30,928 nucleotides of DNA from contig JAPLHX010000274.1 in assembly GCA_026389415.1 (NCBI GenBank), positions 1 to 30,928 on the forward strand. Reading direction: 5' to 3'. The stretch's first letter is position 1; each line of letters starts with the position of its first letter. The notes beneath the pieces are model-generated. The model was not told the origin of the DNA. It was given only the letters and a program-made list of their open reading frames with translations, and did not search any database. Position numbers and translations under genes: made by a program. The DNA comes from Coprothermobacterota bacterium (GTDB lineage Bacteria > Caldisericota > JANLFM01). Shown here in pieces: positions 1 to 8,108 of this stretch.

Positions 1-226
1 AGCGATGGTCGATCTCCAACCCGAATATGTTCGCGCCCGTGGTGAGTAATACTTCGGTAACGTTGCCAACGCCACTCCCAATTTCCAAGACTTGTGCACC
101 CGAACCAATGCCGAGAAATTCCACGGAGGCGCGCAATGAGGGAAGATCCTGTAAGAAAACTTGGCCTAGCGCTTTTTTTGGATGGAGTTTGCTCTGGTAC
201 AGGATGCGACGAGCGGACTCGCTCAA
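1..226 (-). CDS. rsmA: 16S rRNA dimethyladenosine transferase RsmA (KsgA), N-terminal part
   Basis: Partial gene: about 75 N-terminal codons, running off the left edge of the window. RsmA uses S-adenosylmethionine to dimethylate two adjacent adenines near the 3' end of 16S rRNA during small-subunit maturation. The translation holds the family signature KKALGQVFLQD (usually K-x-LGQNFL) and the methyltransferase motif I VLEIGSGVGNVT, followed by the acidic motif II end GLEIDH. The chosen start is TTG at 226..224, which overlaps the stop of the upstream yabE-like gene as TTGA and suggests translational coupling; a CTG lies four codons further upstream. In Bacillus the order is yabE-rnmV-rsmA; here no rnmV lies between them. 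Identification is firm, the exact start less so. Confidence 0.93.
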   Translation of the reverse strand, partial: MSESARRILYQSKLHPKKALGQVFLQDLPSLRASVEFLGIGSGAQVLEIGSGVGNVTEVLLTTGANIFGLEIDHR

Positions 227-1101
227 TCCAAAATCCAGACCTTCACCATCCGCCTGCCCCAGCAATTCATTTCATGCCAATTGTAGAAGAACACATCAAT
301 CCGATTTCCCCGAATCGCTCCACCGGTGTCCCCCGCCACCGCATAGCCATAGCCCTCGATATAGAGTGGTGTGAAGTACGGGATTACCTTGGGGTCCACT
401 GCCACGATGCCATAGCCGGAACGCAACATGACGGAAGTCGTCCAAGGGTCGCCATCCGTCTCGAACACGGATGGCGTATAGGCAGTGGCCTCCATTTCGA
501 TATAGTCGTTGGTGGTCGGCGCCGGGTAAGCTACCGAGGCGCGGATCGCCTGTTCCGGGGAGATGATGAAGGTGCCTATTTGTTCGATCTGGAGAAAGGG
601 CTGACGCTTCAATCGCTCCCCAATAAACGTTTTTTGGATTTCTTTTCCATCCTCCTTGCGGAGTCGATAAGTCTTCTCGCGGATCCCCGGCACTCCCTTT
701 TGCACGATGGCTATTTTGCCAAATTCTACGTTTCGTCCTACTTGGAATTGCCGGGGGAAGGGAATCGCTTCTTCTTCCACTACCCATTCCTCGTCGACTT
801 TCACCAACCGGACCACAGCTTCACCATCGATCAGGGCATCGAGCGGCATGCTTAACCGATCTAAAGAGGAAACCGGGACTTTTCCCTGGGCCAATGCTTC
901 CCGCAGGGTCAATCCTTTGGGTACGTCAAAGGAGCGCACTTGATTGCAGGTTTCCACTGTCAGCACAGCTCGAGAAATTTCTTGAGAAACCACTGGCTGC
1001 TGCATACCCCGCGATACTTGCAAGGAGTAGATCAGCAGGAGACCAAGTGCCACCACCAGCATCACTTTCCAAACCACGCTAAAGGACCTATTCCCATTCA
1101 T
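223..1101 (-). CDS. YabE-like G5 and 3D domain cell-wall protein
   Basis: Predicted 292-residue envelope protein. A short basic N-terminus and one hydrophobic segment (about residues 10-28) look like a signal anchor. Next come a DUF348-like ubiquitin-fold stretch (about 46-102), a G5 domain (about 105-178) and a C-terminal 3D domain (about 201-291). The three aspartates naming the 3D fold are visible in AVDPKVIP (D236), AGDTGGAI (D258) and NRIDVFF (D269). 3D domains are related to MltA/Rpf-type lytic transglycosylases, so a peptidoglycan-remodelling role is inferred from the family. Position next to rsmA matches yabE of Bacillus. Two starts are possible: ATG at 1101, which puts the hydrophobic segment near the N-terminus, or an in-frame TTG at 1140 overlapping the deoB stop as TTGA. 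Neither has a good ribosome binding site. Confidence 0.88.
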   Translation of the reverse strand: MNGNRSFSVVWKVMLVVALGLLLIYSLQVSRGMQQPVVSQEISRAVLTVETCNQVRSFDVPKGLTLREALAQGKVPVSSLDRLSMPLDALIDGEAVVRLVKVDEEWVVEEEAIPFPRQFQVGRNVEFGKIAIVQKGVPGIREKTYRLRKEDGKEIQKTFIGERLKRQPFLQIEQIGTFIISPEQAIRASVAYPAPTTNDYIEMEATAYTPSVFETDGDPWTTSVMLRSGYGIVAVDPKVIPYFTPLYIEGYGYAVAGDTGGAIRGNRIDVFFYNWHEMNCWGRRMVKVWILD

Positions 1102-1111
1102 GGGTAAAAGA

Positions 1112-1140
1112 ATAGTAGGAAGGGTCAGCCCCTTTGTCAA
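1112..1140 (-). promoter_or_regulatory. Candidate promoter for the yabE-like gene and rsmA
   Basis: On the minus strand a perfect -35 TTGACA (1140..1135) is followed after 17 bases by TACTAT (1117..1112, 4 of 6 matches to the -10 consensus). The spacer holds an inverted repeat, AAGGG and CCCTT separated by five bases (1134..1120). The -35 overlaps the deoB stop codon. A transcript starting about 7 bases past the -10 would begin only a few bases before the ATG at 1101, so it would be almost leaderless. This is a sequence-only prediction. Confidence 0.45.
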
Positions 1141-2303
1141 AAGGGGACGAGCGAAATTCCTGGCAGGGGATTGCGGATGCCGAAAAATAAAAGGACAGTT
1201 GCGCCTACATCAGCGAACGAGCTTCGGACACCCAAAGGGGTAGGAACGCGCCCCTGCTGAAATACTAGAACCGGCACCTGTTCTCTGGTATGGTCGAAAT
1301 GCTGCGTGAAAGTGGGATCGTTCCCATGGTCAGCCGTAACGATTAGCAAGTCTTCCGGTTCAAGCTGGGGGACTGTTTCCGCCAGGAATCGATCTGCTAC
1401 TTCTAAACCACGTACGAACTCCACCGGTTTTCGCCGGTGCCCCCACAGCATATCGAAATCGCCTAAGTTCACAAAACAAAATCCGCCGGTTTTTCCAGAC
1501 AGCCAGTTCCTCGTGGCAGCTAAAATCTCCGGGTTGTGGGGGGCATGATTCGATTGGCTGATTCCCCGACCGGAAAAAACGTCGATGATCTTACCCAAAC
1601 CAAGAACGAAAACCCCAGAAGCCACCAAAATGTCTAAGGCCGTTGGCCCAGGAGGTGGAATGGTGAAGTCTTTTCGATTCCCGCTACGCAGAAAGCTACC
1701 TGGCGAACCGATAAACGGACGCGCAATCACCCTCGCCACTCCATGGTCTCCCACAAGCATTTGCCGGGCAATCAAGCAAAACCGGTAAAGCTCTTCTGTT
1801 GGAATCACTTGCTCGTGGCAAGCGATTTGAAAAACAGAGTCGGCGGAAGTGTAAATAATCGGAAAACCGGTGCGGAGATGCTCTGGACCAAGTTCCTCAA
1901 TGATGACCGTGCCCGAGGCTACCACGTTACCGATCGTTTTCCGACCAATTGCATGTTCAAACTGGGTGATGACATCTGCTGGAAACCCGTGTGGGTATGT
2001 GGGGAATGCAACTTCGGTGGTAAGACCCATCATCTCCCAGTGACCGACAATGGTATCTTTTCCTTTGGATTGCTCATGCATCAAGCCGTAGGATGCGATG
2101 GGTTGCAGCGTAGGCGGCAGGGGACTGCCGGGTAACAGGTTACCTAACCCTGCGGACTGAAGGAAAGGGAGCTCGAACGAACCAGCCGCCTGTAATGCAT
2201 GCGAAAGGGTATTGGCTCCTTCATCGCCATAATCGGGCGCATCCGGCAAAACACCTGCCCCTGCTCCGTCAAGGACGAGGACAATGGCACGTTTATCGGG
2301 CAT
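1137..2303 (-). CDS. deoB: Phosphopentomutase DeoB
   Basis: Predicted 388 residues, the normal family length. DeoB interconverts (deoxy)ribose 1-phosphate and 5-phosphate, linking nucleoside breakdown to the pentose phosphate pathway; it is a cytosolic Mn-dependent alkaline phosphatase-superfamily enzyme. Visible features are the metal-binding N-terminus VLDGAGAG (D12), the phospho-acceptor threonine in GKDTIVGHWEMMG (T84), and the C-terminal metal ligands in VTADHGNDP and HFDHTREQVP. The open frame extends upstream to 2558, but that extension is the overlap with nudF in another frame; ATG at 2303 gives the family N-terminus, with GGAAA about 8 bases upstream. It overlaps the nudF stop by 11 bases. 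A nudF-deoB neighbourhood is also known in Bacillus, although xerD and a purine nucleoside phosphorylase, often nearby, are absent. Confidence 0.96.
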   Translation of the reverse strand: MPDKRAIVLVLDGAGAGVLPDAPDYGDEGANTLSHALQAAGSFELPFLQSAGLGNLLPGSPLPPTLQPIASYGLMHEQSKGKDTIVGHWEMMGLTTEVAFPTYPHGFPADVITQFEHAIGRKTIGNVVASGTVIIEELGPEHLRTGFPIIYTSADSVFQIACHEQVIPTEELYRFCLIARQMLVGDHGVARVIARPFIGSPGSFLRSGNRKDFTIPPPGPTALDILVASGVFVLGLGKIIDVFSGRGISQSNHAPHNPEILAATRNWLSGKTGGFCFVNLGDFDMLWGHRRKPVEFVRGLEVADRFLAETVPQLEPEDLLIVTADHGNDPTFTQHFDHTREQVPVLVFQQGRVPTPLGVRSSFADVGATVLLFFGIRNPLPGISLVPF

Positions 2304-2817
2304 GGCATTTCCAGGTATAAAAAGCGAGCAGAGTTTTCCCATCAACAATTTCTTTGGTACAAAAATACGGTTCCCAATCGCTTTGGCGAAAGAAACGGAT
2401 CGTGATTTCTTCGTCGAATTCCGGGTTTGCTTTCCGCAGCAGGAGCTTTTCTGCCAAGAACAAGTGAACCACTTCGTCGGTAAAGCCAGGGGAGGTGTAG
2501 ATGGAATGAAGGTGTTGCCACTGAGCGGCTTCGTAGCCCGTTTCTTCCAAAAGCTCACGCTGTGCGCATTTTAATGGGCTTTCGTTCGGCTCGAGTTTCC
2601 CAGCCGGTATTTCCCAGGTCGACTCTTTCAGGGCTGATCGGTATTGACGCTCGAGTAAGATTTCCCCTTTCTCGTTTATGGCCAAGATGGCTACCGCGCC
2701 GGGGTGATGGACAATCTCACGTTCCGTTTTTCTGCCGGAGGCCAGGAGCACTTCTACCTTCTCCAAGGACAGCACATTGCCTTGGTAGATCATGTTCTGC
2801 TTGAGCCTTTTCTCCAT
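2293..2817 (-). CDS. nudF: ADP-ribose pyrophosphatase (Nudix hydrolase)
   Basis: Predicted 174 residues, typical for ADP-ribose pyrophosphatases, which cleave ADP-ribose to AMP and ribose 5-phosphate. A complete Nudix box GX5EX7REUXEEXGU runs from residue 73 to about 95, with G73, E79, R87-E88, E91-E92 and G94 all in register. The N-terminal half has the family beta strands and the aromatic/arginine region ERQYRSALKESTWEIPAG that precedes the box. The gene starts directly after the stop of the upstream peptidase gene, with no gap, and overlaps deoB at its end. Its product could feed ribose 5-phosphate into the same pentose pool as DeoB. Substrate is inferred from similarity; other Nudix specificities remain possible. 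Confidence 0.93.
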   Translation of the reverse strand: MEKRLKQNMIYQGNVLSLEKVEVLLASGRKTEREIVHHPGAVAILAINEKGEILLERQYRSALKESTWEIPAGKLEPNESPLKCAQRELLEETGYEAAQWQHLHSIYTSPGFTDEVVHLFLAEKLLLRKANPEFDEEITIRFFRQSDWEPYFCTKEIVDGKTLLAFYTWKCHAR

Positions 2818-3891
2818 TCAGCTCCTCTGGATCAAGATCTTTAGATAATCGAGCAACCGCAACATTTCCGGCAAAGAAGCCTCTTCCTGGAAGGTATGCG
2901 GGTTATTGTAACCGCAGTTTAGTACCACAGATTTTCGGCCCTTGAGATTGAAAACATTCGCGTCAGAGGCGCCACCGGCATCAAGGGTAAAGAAGGTCAG
3001 CCCGATTTCTAAAGCGGCCGCTCGAAGCCATACTAGCAGCGGGTCATTGGGAGGGAGGGCATACCCCGCATAATCCGCCTTCACATCCACCTTGACATTG
3101 GCTCCAAGCGATTCAGAGGCTCCTTTAGCGGCTTGCAGCATGGCCTCAGTCTGTCGCTCCAACTTCTCCTGGGAACGTGATCGGGCTTCCCCTTGCGCCA
3201 AAGCAAAATCGGGAACGATATTGGTGGCATTTCCGCCCGAGACAATGCCAATGTTGGCTGTGGTTTCCTCATCGATTCGGCCCAAAGGCATCCGTGCAAT
3301 CGCAAAAGACATCGCTTGTATCGCCGATATTCCCCTCTCCGGTTCTCCGCCGGCATGGGCAGCTTTGCCATGAAACTCGAATTGCAGCCGATTGGCATAA
3401 GGAGCACTCTTGATCACGCCTCCTGCGGGTCCGTTGTGATCCAGAACGAGGATTTTTTGCGAGCGCAAACGGTTGGGATCGAAACGTTTCGCTCCAAACA
3501 ACCCCACCTCTTCCTGGCAGGTAATTAGGATTTCCAGGTCACCATGAGGGATCCGATCCTCCTGCAAGGCATGAACGAGTTCCACCAAGATACTGGTGGC
3601 GGCCTTATCGTCTGCGCTAAGAATGGAGTCTCCTTGCGTCCGAATCCAATCTCCTTCCAATCGATAGCGCACAGGTGCCGTTGGCACGGTATCGGAGTGA
3701 GCAGCAAAACAAAGTGGTTCCCGTTGTGAGTTCCCTTTAAGCACGGCAAGCATATTTCCATCGGAATCCAGCTCAGTTTCTAGGCCAAGATCGGTAAAGG
3801 TCCGATGGAGGTATCCGGCAAATTCACCTTCCTGGCCGGAAACAGAGGGCATTTGGATCTGGGCAAGGAATTCCTCCAGCAATCGACTCAC
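2818..3891 (-). CDS. M20-family metallopeptidase, PepT-like (tripeptidase)
   Basis: Predicted 357 residues, similar to the PepT-like M20 proteins of Bacillus (YqjE type). The two-zinc site is visible: FAAHSDTV (H65, D67), the bridging aspartate in LSADDKA (D94), the catalytic glutamate pair CQEEVGL (E127-E128), and a late histidine in NNPHTFQEE. A dimerisation domain should lie in the middle, around KLERQTEAMLQAAKG. It probably releases N-terminal amino acids from small peptides in the cytosol. The GTG start at 3891 overlaps the stop of the upstream oxidoreductase gamma gene as GTGA. Feeding amino acids towards the 2-oxoacid pathway of the same operon is plausible but is my inference. Confidence 0.9.
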   Translation of the reverse strand: MSRLLEEFLAQIQMPSVSGQEGEFAGYLHRTFTDLGLETELDSDGNMLAVLKGNSQREPLCFAAHSDTVPTAPVRYRLEGDWIRTQGDSILSADDKAATSILVELVHALQEDRIPHGDLEILITCQEEVGLFGAKRFDPNRLRSQKILVLDHNGPAGGVIKSAPYANRLQFEFHGKAAHAGGEPERGISAIQAMSFAIARMPLGRIDEETTANIGIVSGGNATNIVPDFALAQGEARSRSQEKLERQTEAMLQAAKGASESLGANVKVDVKADYAGYALPPNDPLLVWLRAAALEIGLTFFTLDAGGASDANVFNLKGRKSVVLNCGYNNPHTFQEEASLPEMLRLLDYLKILIQRS

Positions 3892-4445
3892 GTTGTTTGC
3901 TCCTTTGTCTTAGTAATAACGGCTGCTCCGCGCTTGAAAGCTTCCAAATTAAGGGCAAGGTATTGTTCCTTCCGACCCGTCAAGGTTTTTTTGAGCACCG
4001 CTTCAATCGACTCGGATGCGATCGGATGAAGCCGTTCGACATAGGCCCCGGTCATGACCAAATTTGCTACGAGGGTATTGCCGATTTCCTGCGCAATCTG
4101 GGAGGCCGGAATGTAATGCGTCTCGATATCTGCGCGTTGGGAAACCAAGTCTATTAAAGAGCTGTTGACGAAAAGGATTCCACCGGAGTGCACCATCGGT
4201 TCATATTTCTCGAAGGAAGGCCGGTTCATCACGATCACGACTTGCGGCGAAGAAAGGACGGGAGAGCTGATCGGGGTATTCGAAATCACCACTTGGCAGT
4301 TGGCGGTCCCCCCCCGCATTTCCGGTCCGTAAGATTGGAAAAACGTAGTTTCCTTTCCCTCTATGGTTGCTGCGTAGGCCAGGAGTTGACCCATCAGCAT
4401 CACGCCTTGACCGCCAAAGCCTGCACAAAGAAGTTCGTATGTCAT
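3888..4445 (-). CDS. 2-oxoacid:ferredoxin oxidoreductase, gamma subunit
   Basis: Predicted 185 residues. The N-terminus ELLCAGFGGQGVMLMGQLLA is the typical glycine-rich start of gamma domains in pyruvate/2-oxoglutarate/2-oxoisovalerate ferredoxin oxidoreductases (KorC, VorC or PorC type). Further typical elements are FFQSYGPEMRGGTANCQVVI and the NTLVANLVMTGAYV stretch. It works with the alpha, beta and ferredoxin-like subunits encoded immediately upstream. The open frame reaches 4508, but ATG at 4445 gives the family start and overlaps the beta-subunit stop as ATGA. Which 2-oxoacid is used cannot be read from this subunit. Confidence 0.94.
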   Translation of the reverse strand: MTYELLCAGFGGQGVMLMGQLLAYAATIEGKETTFFQSYGPEMRGGTANCQVVISNTPISSPVLSSPQVVIVMNRPSFEKYEPMVHSGGILFVNSSLIDLVSQRADIETHYIPASQIAQEIGNTLVANLVMTGAYVERLHPIASESIEAVLKKTLTGRKEQYLALNLEAFKRGAAVITKTKEQTT

Positions 4446-5200
4446 GTCTGGGGTCCTCCCACGAATTCCGCCAGTGGGTAGTACGGAACCATGTTCTCTT
4501 CCAACCACTTGGTCGCTTGTACCGGCGTCAATCCCCAGTTGGTGGGACAGGTGGATAGGATTTCCACGAAACCAAAACCTCTCCCTTCAATCTGGGCCAG
4601 CAGCGCTTTCTTCATGGAATTGCGGGCTTTGGCTACCAACGGAGGAGTGTAGACGGCCACCCGGGCAACGTAAACTGGGCCGGTGAGCGAGGCAATCATC
4701 TCCGCCACCCGGATCGGGAAACCGTTGCGCAAGGGATCCCGACCTTCCGGAGTAGTCTCCGTTTTCTGCCCGATCAGGGTGGTGGGAGCCATTTGTCCAC
4801 CGGTCATGCCAAAATTGGCGTTGTTGACAAAAACCGTGGTAATCCGCTCCCCACGATTGGCTGCATGGACGATTTCTGCCGTGCCGATGGCCGCCAGATC
4901 TCCGTCGCCCTGGTAGGTGATGACAACCATTTCCGGATGAACCCGCTTGATGCCTGTGGCCACCGCTGGTGCCCGACCGTGCGCGGCTTGAATCGCATCG
5001 ATTTCGAAAAAGTTGTAAGCGAGGACCGAGCAACCCACCGGAGCCACGATCACCGACCTTTCCTGGATTTGTAGTTCATCGATCAGCTCAGCTAGCAGGC
5101 GGTGAATGATCCCGTGATGACAACCCGGGCAATAGCTGTTCCGCACAGGAGAGAGCGATTTTGGTCTTTGATAAAGGGGTCGATAGGTCTGCGTACTCAT
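4442..5200 (-). CDS. 2-oxoacid:ferredoxin oxidoreductase, beta (TPP-binding) subunit
   Basis: Predicted 252 residues. This subunit binds thiamine pyrophosphate: the GDGD motif lies at residues 98-101 and is followed by NNANFGMTGGQ at 126-136. The N-terminal CPGCHHG (C24, C27) is the usual beta-subunit signature in this family. With the alpha and gamma subunits it decarboxylates a 2-oxoacid to an acyl-CoA and passes two electrons to ferredoxin. The ATG start overlaps the alpha-subunit stop as ATGA. KorB and VorA are possible names; I leave the symbol open because the substrate is not settled by sequence. Confidence 0.95.
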   Translation of the reverse strand: MSTQTYRPLYQRPKSLSPVRNSYCPGCHHGIIHRLLAELIDELQIQERSVIVAPVGCSVLAYNFFEIDAIQAAHGRAPAVATGIKRVHPEMVVITYQGDGDLAAIGTAEIVHAANRGERITTVFVNNANFGMTGGQMAPTTLIGQKTETTPEGRDPLRNGFPIRVAEMIASLTGPVYVARVAVYTPPLVAKARNSMKKALLAQIEGRGFGFVEILSTCPTNWGLTPVQATKWLEENMVPYYPLAEFVGGPQT

Positions 5201-6261
5201 TTTGAACCTTCCTCCTCCAGATCCCAGATCAATTTCTCAATCATCTCCGGGTTAAAGGTCGTGCCGCCGGGTTTGCCGCTGAACCGGATCGGTCGTTGGC
5301 AGCAGACAGCCAACCGCACATCCTGCAGCATTTGACCCGCATTCATCTCCACGACCAAGAATCTCTTCGCTCCAGCCATAAACTTTTGGAAAGGTGCCTG
5401 CGGGAAGGGCCAGAGAGAGATCGGACGGATCATTCCCACCTTGATTCCCTTTTGCCGAGCATTCTCGATCGCTTTCTTCGCAATTCGGGCTACAGTACCA
5501 AAGCAGACCAGAACCGTTTCGGCATCGTCCAACAGGAACTCTTCCCAGCGTAATTCGGTCTCGGCGGCTTGGGCAAATTTGGCTTGAAGGTTCCAGTTAT
5601 GTTGTTCTAGCCTCTCCGGTACAAGGTCTAAAGAATTGATCAACCGTTTGGTGCGACCTTTGGCACCATCGAGCGCCCAAGTTTTGTCCGGCAATGTCGT
5701 TGGATCGATTTCAAACTTGAATTGCACAGCCTCCATCATCTGTCCGATGATGCCATCTGCCAGGATAAGCACTGGATTTCGATAGCGATCGGCAATCTCG
5801 AAGGCGTCCTTCATCAAATCCACCAACTCTTGGATGGAAGAGGGTCCTAGCACAACCAGGTTGTAGTCGCCATGGCCTCCGCCCTTGGTAGCCTGAAGGT
5901 AGTCGGATTGAGCCGGTCCAATTCCTCCCAAGCCGGGTCCGCCACGGACAAAGTTGACAATCACCCCCGGCAACTGGCAGCCGACCATGTACGAGATTCC
6001 CTCTTGCATTAAGGAGATCCCCGGGGATGAGGAGGAAGTCATCGCTCGAGCGCCGGCGGCCGATGCCCCCATCACCATGTTGATCGATGCCAACTCACTT
6101 TCTCCTTGCAAGTAGACCCCGCCTACTTCAGGCATCCGTTTTGACATGTAGCTAGCCACTTCGTTTTGTGGGGTGATCGGATAACCAAAGAAATAGCGGC
6201 ATCCTGCTTTGATTGCCGCTTCCGCGCAGGCCTCCGTCCCCTTCATCAGTACTCGTTCCAT
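5197..6261 (-). CDS. vorB: 2-oxoacid:ferredoxin oxidoreductase alpha subunit, VorB type
   Basis: Predicted 354 residues. The start (MERVLMKGTEACAEAAIKAG) and the blocks FGYPITPQNE, GESELASINMV, MTSSSSPGISLMQEGISYM and RGGPGLGGIGPAQSDY match, from memory, the family annotated as 3-methyl-2-oxobutanoate (2-oxoisovalerate) ferredoxin oxidoreductase subunit VorB. KorA of the 2-oxoglutarate enzyme is the closest alternative. A branched-chain role would fit the ptb-buk pair in the same operon, since those enzymes can turn branched acyl-CoA into acid and ATP. A good ribosome binding site GAAGGA precedes ATG at 6261, and the ferredoxin gene ends two bases upstream. Confidence 0.92.
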   Translation of the reverse strand: MERVLMKGTEACAEAAIKAGCRYFFGYPITPQNEVASYMSKRMPEVGGVYLQGESELASINMVMGASAAGARAMTSSSSPGISLMQEGISYMVGCQLPGVIVNFVRGGPGLGGIGPAQSDYLQATKGGGHGDYNLVVLGPSSIQELVDLMKDAFEIADRYRNPVLILADGIIGQMMEAVQFKFEIDPTTLPDKTWALDGAKGRTKRLINSLDLVPERLEQHNWNLQAKFAQAAETELRWEEFLLDDAETVLVCFGTVARIAKKAIENARQKGIKVGMIRPISLWPFPQAPFQKFMAGAKRFLVVEMNAGQMLQDVRLAVCCQRPIRFSGKPGGTTFNPEMIEKLIWDLEEEGSK

Positions 6262-6263
6262 GG

Positions 6264-6503
6264 TTAGTCCTTCTTCTCCCTTCCGGCCGAAACCGGCACC
6301 GGTTTGTATACTTCAATCGCTGCATCCGGACAAATCCGGGCGCAGAACGTACAGTTGTTGCACTTCTCTTCATCGATCAATTCCGCCGGGTGGTATCCCT
6401 GCGCGTTCAAGCGTGATGAAAGAGCCAACACATGCAACGGACAAACAGAAACGCAGAGTTCACAGCCTTTGCAATAATCCTCACAAATGACGACTTTCTT
6501 CAT
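6264..6503 (-). CDS. 4Fe-4S ferredoxin-like subunit of the oxidoreductase
   Basis: Predicted 79 residues, a two-cluster ferredoxin. The first cluster motif CxxCxxCxxxCP is at C11-C21 and the second at C48-C58 (CNNCTFCARICP), the usual crossed ligand arrangement for two [4Fe-4S] clusters. An extra cysteine, C7, lies just before the first motif. It is the delta (KorD/VorC-like) subunit that moves electrons from the TPP centre. A strong ribosome binding site AAAGGAGGAG lies just before ATG at 6503, even though this start is inside the end of the upstream P-loop gene (23-base overlap). The strong site suggests high expression. Confidence 0.95.
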   Translation of the reverse strand: MKKVVICEDYCKGCELCVSVCPLHVLALSSRLNAQGYHPAELIDEEKCNNCTFCARICPDAAIEVYKPVPVSAGREKKD

Positions 6504-7215
6504 ACTCCTCCTTTCTGAAATCCGGCACCTCCCAGGGAGGTTTAATGAATAGTTTCATTGGCAAGATCGGCGTTGCTACTGCCTTAACGACAGCGGAGAC
6601 CAGGTTCTCCTGCACGGCCAAAAACAGAACGGGCCTGCCACTTAAGGAAGCAAATTCCTCCACGACTTGATGCCCAGACATTATTGTCGCCAAAGAGGAG
6701 TGCTCTTTCAAGTGGGGATTGGATACCAGACGGTGGATCGTCAATCCAGTGAAGGACTCGATTTCCGTCAACTGTAGGGCCAAAGCCTCTGCAGTAGCGG
6801 AGAAGGGTCGGTAAGGATTTGCCACAAAGAATACCTCAGCGTCCTGACCATCAAACACTGACTGGTATTGTCGGATCACCCGGGCGCCAGCCCCTGCTCC
6901 GCCCAGATCAATGACTACGCGTGAATCGGACAAAAGCCAGCTGCCAAGATCTCCCGGTAACACGGGTAGGTCGGATACATCCCACTGTTCTCCGGATGAA
7001 ATCATCCGAATGTGAAATAGTTCCAGGTATTGTCGCATGTTTCGCAGGCGGAAGAGCGGCTTCACGATATCCAAATCGACCAATACCACCGGCTCTTGTT
7101 GTTTCAATAGCCGGCACACGTTTACACTGACTTCACTTTTTCCGGAACCTGCCGGACCAGCAAAGATCACGATCCGCGGGAGATCGAATCGGTTCAAGAA
7201 TCCTTGCGCCGGCAC
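6481..7215 (-). CDS. P-loop NTPase of unknown function (MinD/CobQ-like) in the oxidoreductase operon
   Basis: Predicted 244 residues. Residues 15-27 form a phosphate-binding loop, IFAGPAGSGKSEV, followed by a strand ending VVLVDLDIVKPLF that resembles the second motif of MinD/ParA/CobQ-type proteins, and by VVIDLGGAGAGARV, a Walker B-like strand with glycines. A later FVANPYRP takes the place of the nucleotide-base strand. No membrane segment or cysteine cluster is seen. It overlaps ptb by 22 bases and the ferredoxin gene by 23 bases, so it is locked into the operon between acyl-phosphate formation and the oxidoreductase. I do not recognise a characterised homologue. An assembly or maturation ATPase for the oxidoreductase is one guess. 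GTG start at 7215 has no clear ribosome binding site. Confidence 0.75.
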   Translation of the reverse strand: MPAQGFLNRFDLPRIVIFAGPAGSGKSEVSVNVCRLLKQQEPVVLVDLDIVKPLFRLRNMRQYLELFHIRMISSGEQWDVSDLPVLPGDLGSWLLSDSRVVIDLGGAGAGARVIRQYQSVFDGQDAEVFFVANPYRPFSATAEALALQLTEIESFTGLTIHRLVSNPHLKEHSSLATIMSGHQVVEEFASLSGRPVLFLAVQENLVSAVVKAVATPILPMKLFIKPPWEVPDFRKEEYEESRHL

Positions 7216-8108
7216 GCGATCAGTGTACTGACTGCGATGGAATAGAGCTTGGATTCGGGTGGATCCACGCGGGAAACTAAAACGATGGGCACGCGAGCCC
7301 CCTGAATCGCTCCCGCCATTAGCCCCCCCCCGAAGTGTACGAGCGATTTTCCTAGCAGATTGCCCGACTCAATGTTGGGAACCAACAGCAGGTCTGCACA
7401 TCCGCCGACAGGGCTATCAATCGCTTTCTCTTTTAGAGCTTCCGGGTTGATGGCGTTATCCAACGCAAGCGGTCCGTCCAAGATGCAACCCTTGATTTGC
7501 TTCCGCTGCCACATCATCGCCAGGATTGCCGCATCGGTTGTCGCGGGAAGCTCTTCCGATACGGTTTCTACCGAGGCCAGCACTGCCACTTTTGGCTCAG
7601 CAATCCCCAGCGCGTGGCAAACTTCCAGGGCGTTCTTTAGGATTTCCAGCTTCTGTTGCAACGTAGGCAACACGACCATTCCCCCGTCGCTAAGAAACAG
7701 CAGACGGTCCATCGAGTTCAGTTGGAATATCGCCACGTGCGATAGCAATTTGCCGGAAGCAATCCCCCTCTCTTTATGCAGCACTGCACGTAAGAATGTA
7801 GGAGTCGGCAAAAATCCTTTCACCAACAGATCGGCTTGCCCGTTGCGGCAGAGATCCACTCCTTGGGAAGCACTGTCCTCGGCGTTCCGGCAGGGAATCA
7901 ACTGGTAGTTCGACAGCGCCAGATCGAGCTTTGCTGCTAATTTACGCAGCTTTCCCTCATCTCCCAGCAGGATTGGGGCAACCAAACCGGCCTTGCGGGC
8001 TTCTTCGATCCCCCACAAGGTGTTCTCTTCTTCCGGGCTGACCACTGCAGCTTTCTGAACAGGAAACGCTTTCGCTTGTGCTAATACTTGCGAAAAATCA
8101 CGAGACAT
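7194..8108 (-). CDS. ptb: Phosphate butyryltransferase (Ptb)
   Basis: Predicted 304 residues, usual for the Ptb branch of the phosphate acyltransferase family. It exchanges CoA for phosphate on short-chain or branched acyl-CoA to give an acyl-phosphate. Typical parts are the N-terminal AAVVSPEEENTLWGIEEA, LVKGFLPTPTFLRAVL, and the C-terminal ADLLLVPNIESGNLLGKSLV with GGLMAGAIQGARVPIVLVSR. The family resemblance to phosphotransacetylase is clear, but position beside buk favours butyryl or isobutyryl substrates. The frame is open to 8150; ATG at 8108 is the natural start and overlaps buk by 11 bases. Confidence 0.94.
   Translation of the reverse strand: MSRDFSQVLAQAKAFPVQKAAVVSPEEENTLWGIEEARKAGLVAPILLGDEGKLRKLAAKLDLALSNYQLIPCRNAEDSASQGVDLCRNGQADLLVKGFLPTPTFLRAVLHKERGIASGKLLSHVAIFQLNSMDRLLFLSDGGMVVLPTLQQKLEILKNALEVCHALGIAEPKVAVLASVETVSEELPATTDAAILAMMWQRKQIKGCILDGPLALDNAINPEALKEKAIDSPVGGCADLLLVPNIESGNLLGKSLVHFGGGLMAGAIQGARVPIVLVSRVDPPESKLYSIAVSTLIACRRKDS

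Noticed and set aside
94..855. 253-codon plus-strand open frame opposite the yabE-like gene
   Set aside because: The minus strand carries clear G5 and 3D domains; the plus translation has no recognisable family features.
2304..2558. N-terminal extension of deoB (85 codons)
   Set aside because: It overlaps nudF almost fully, does not resemble any phosphopentomutase, and the normal family start at 2303 has a ribosome binding site.
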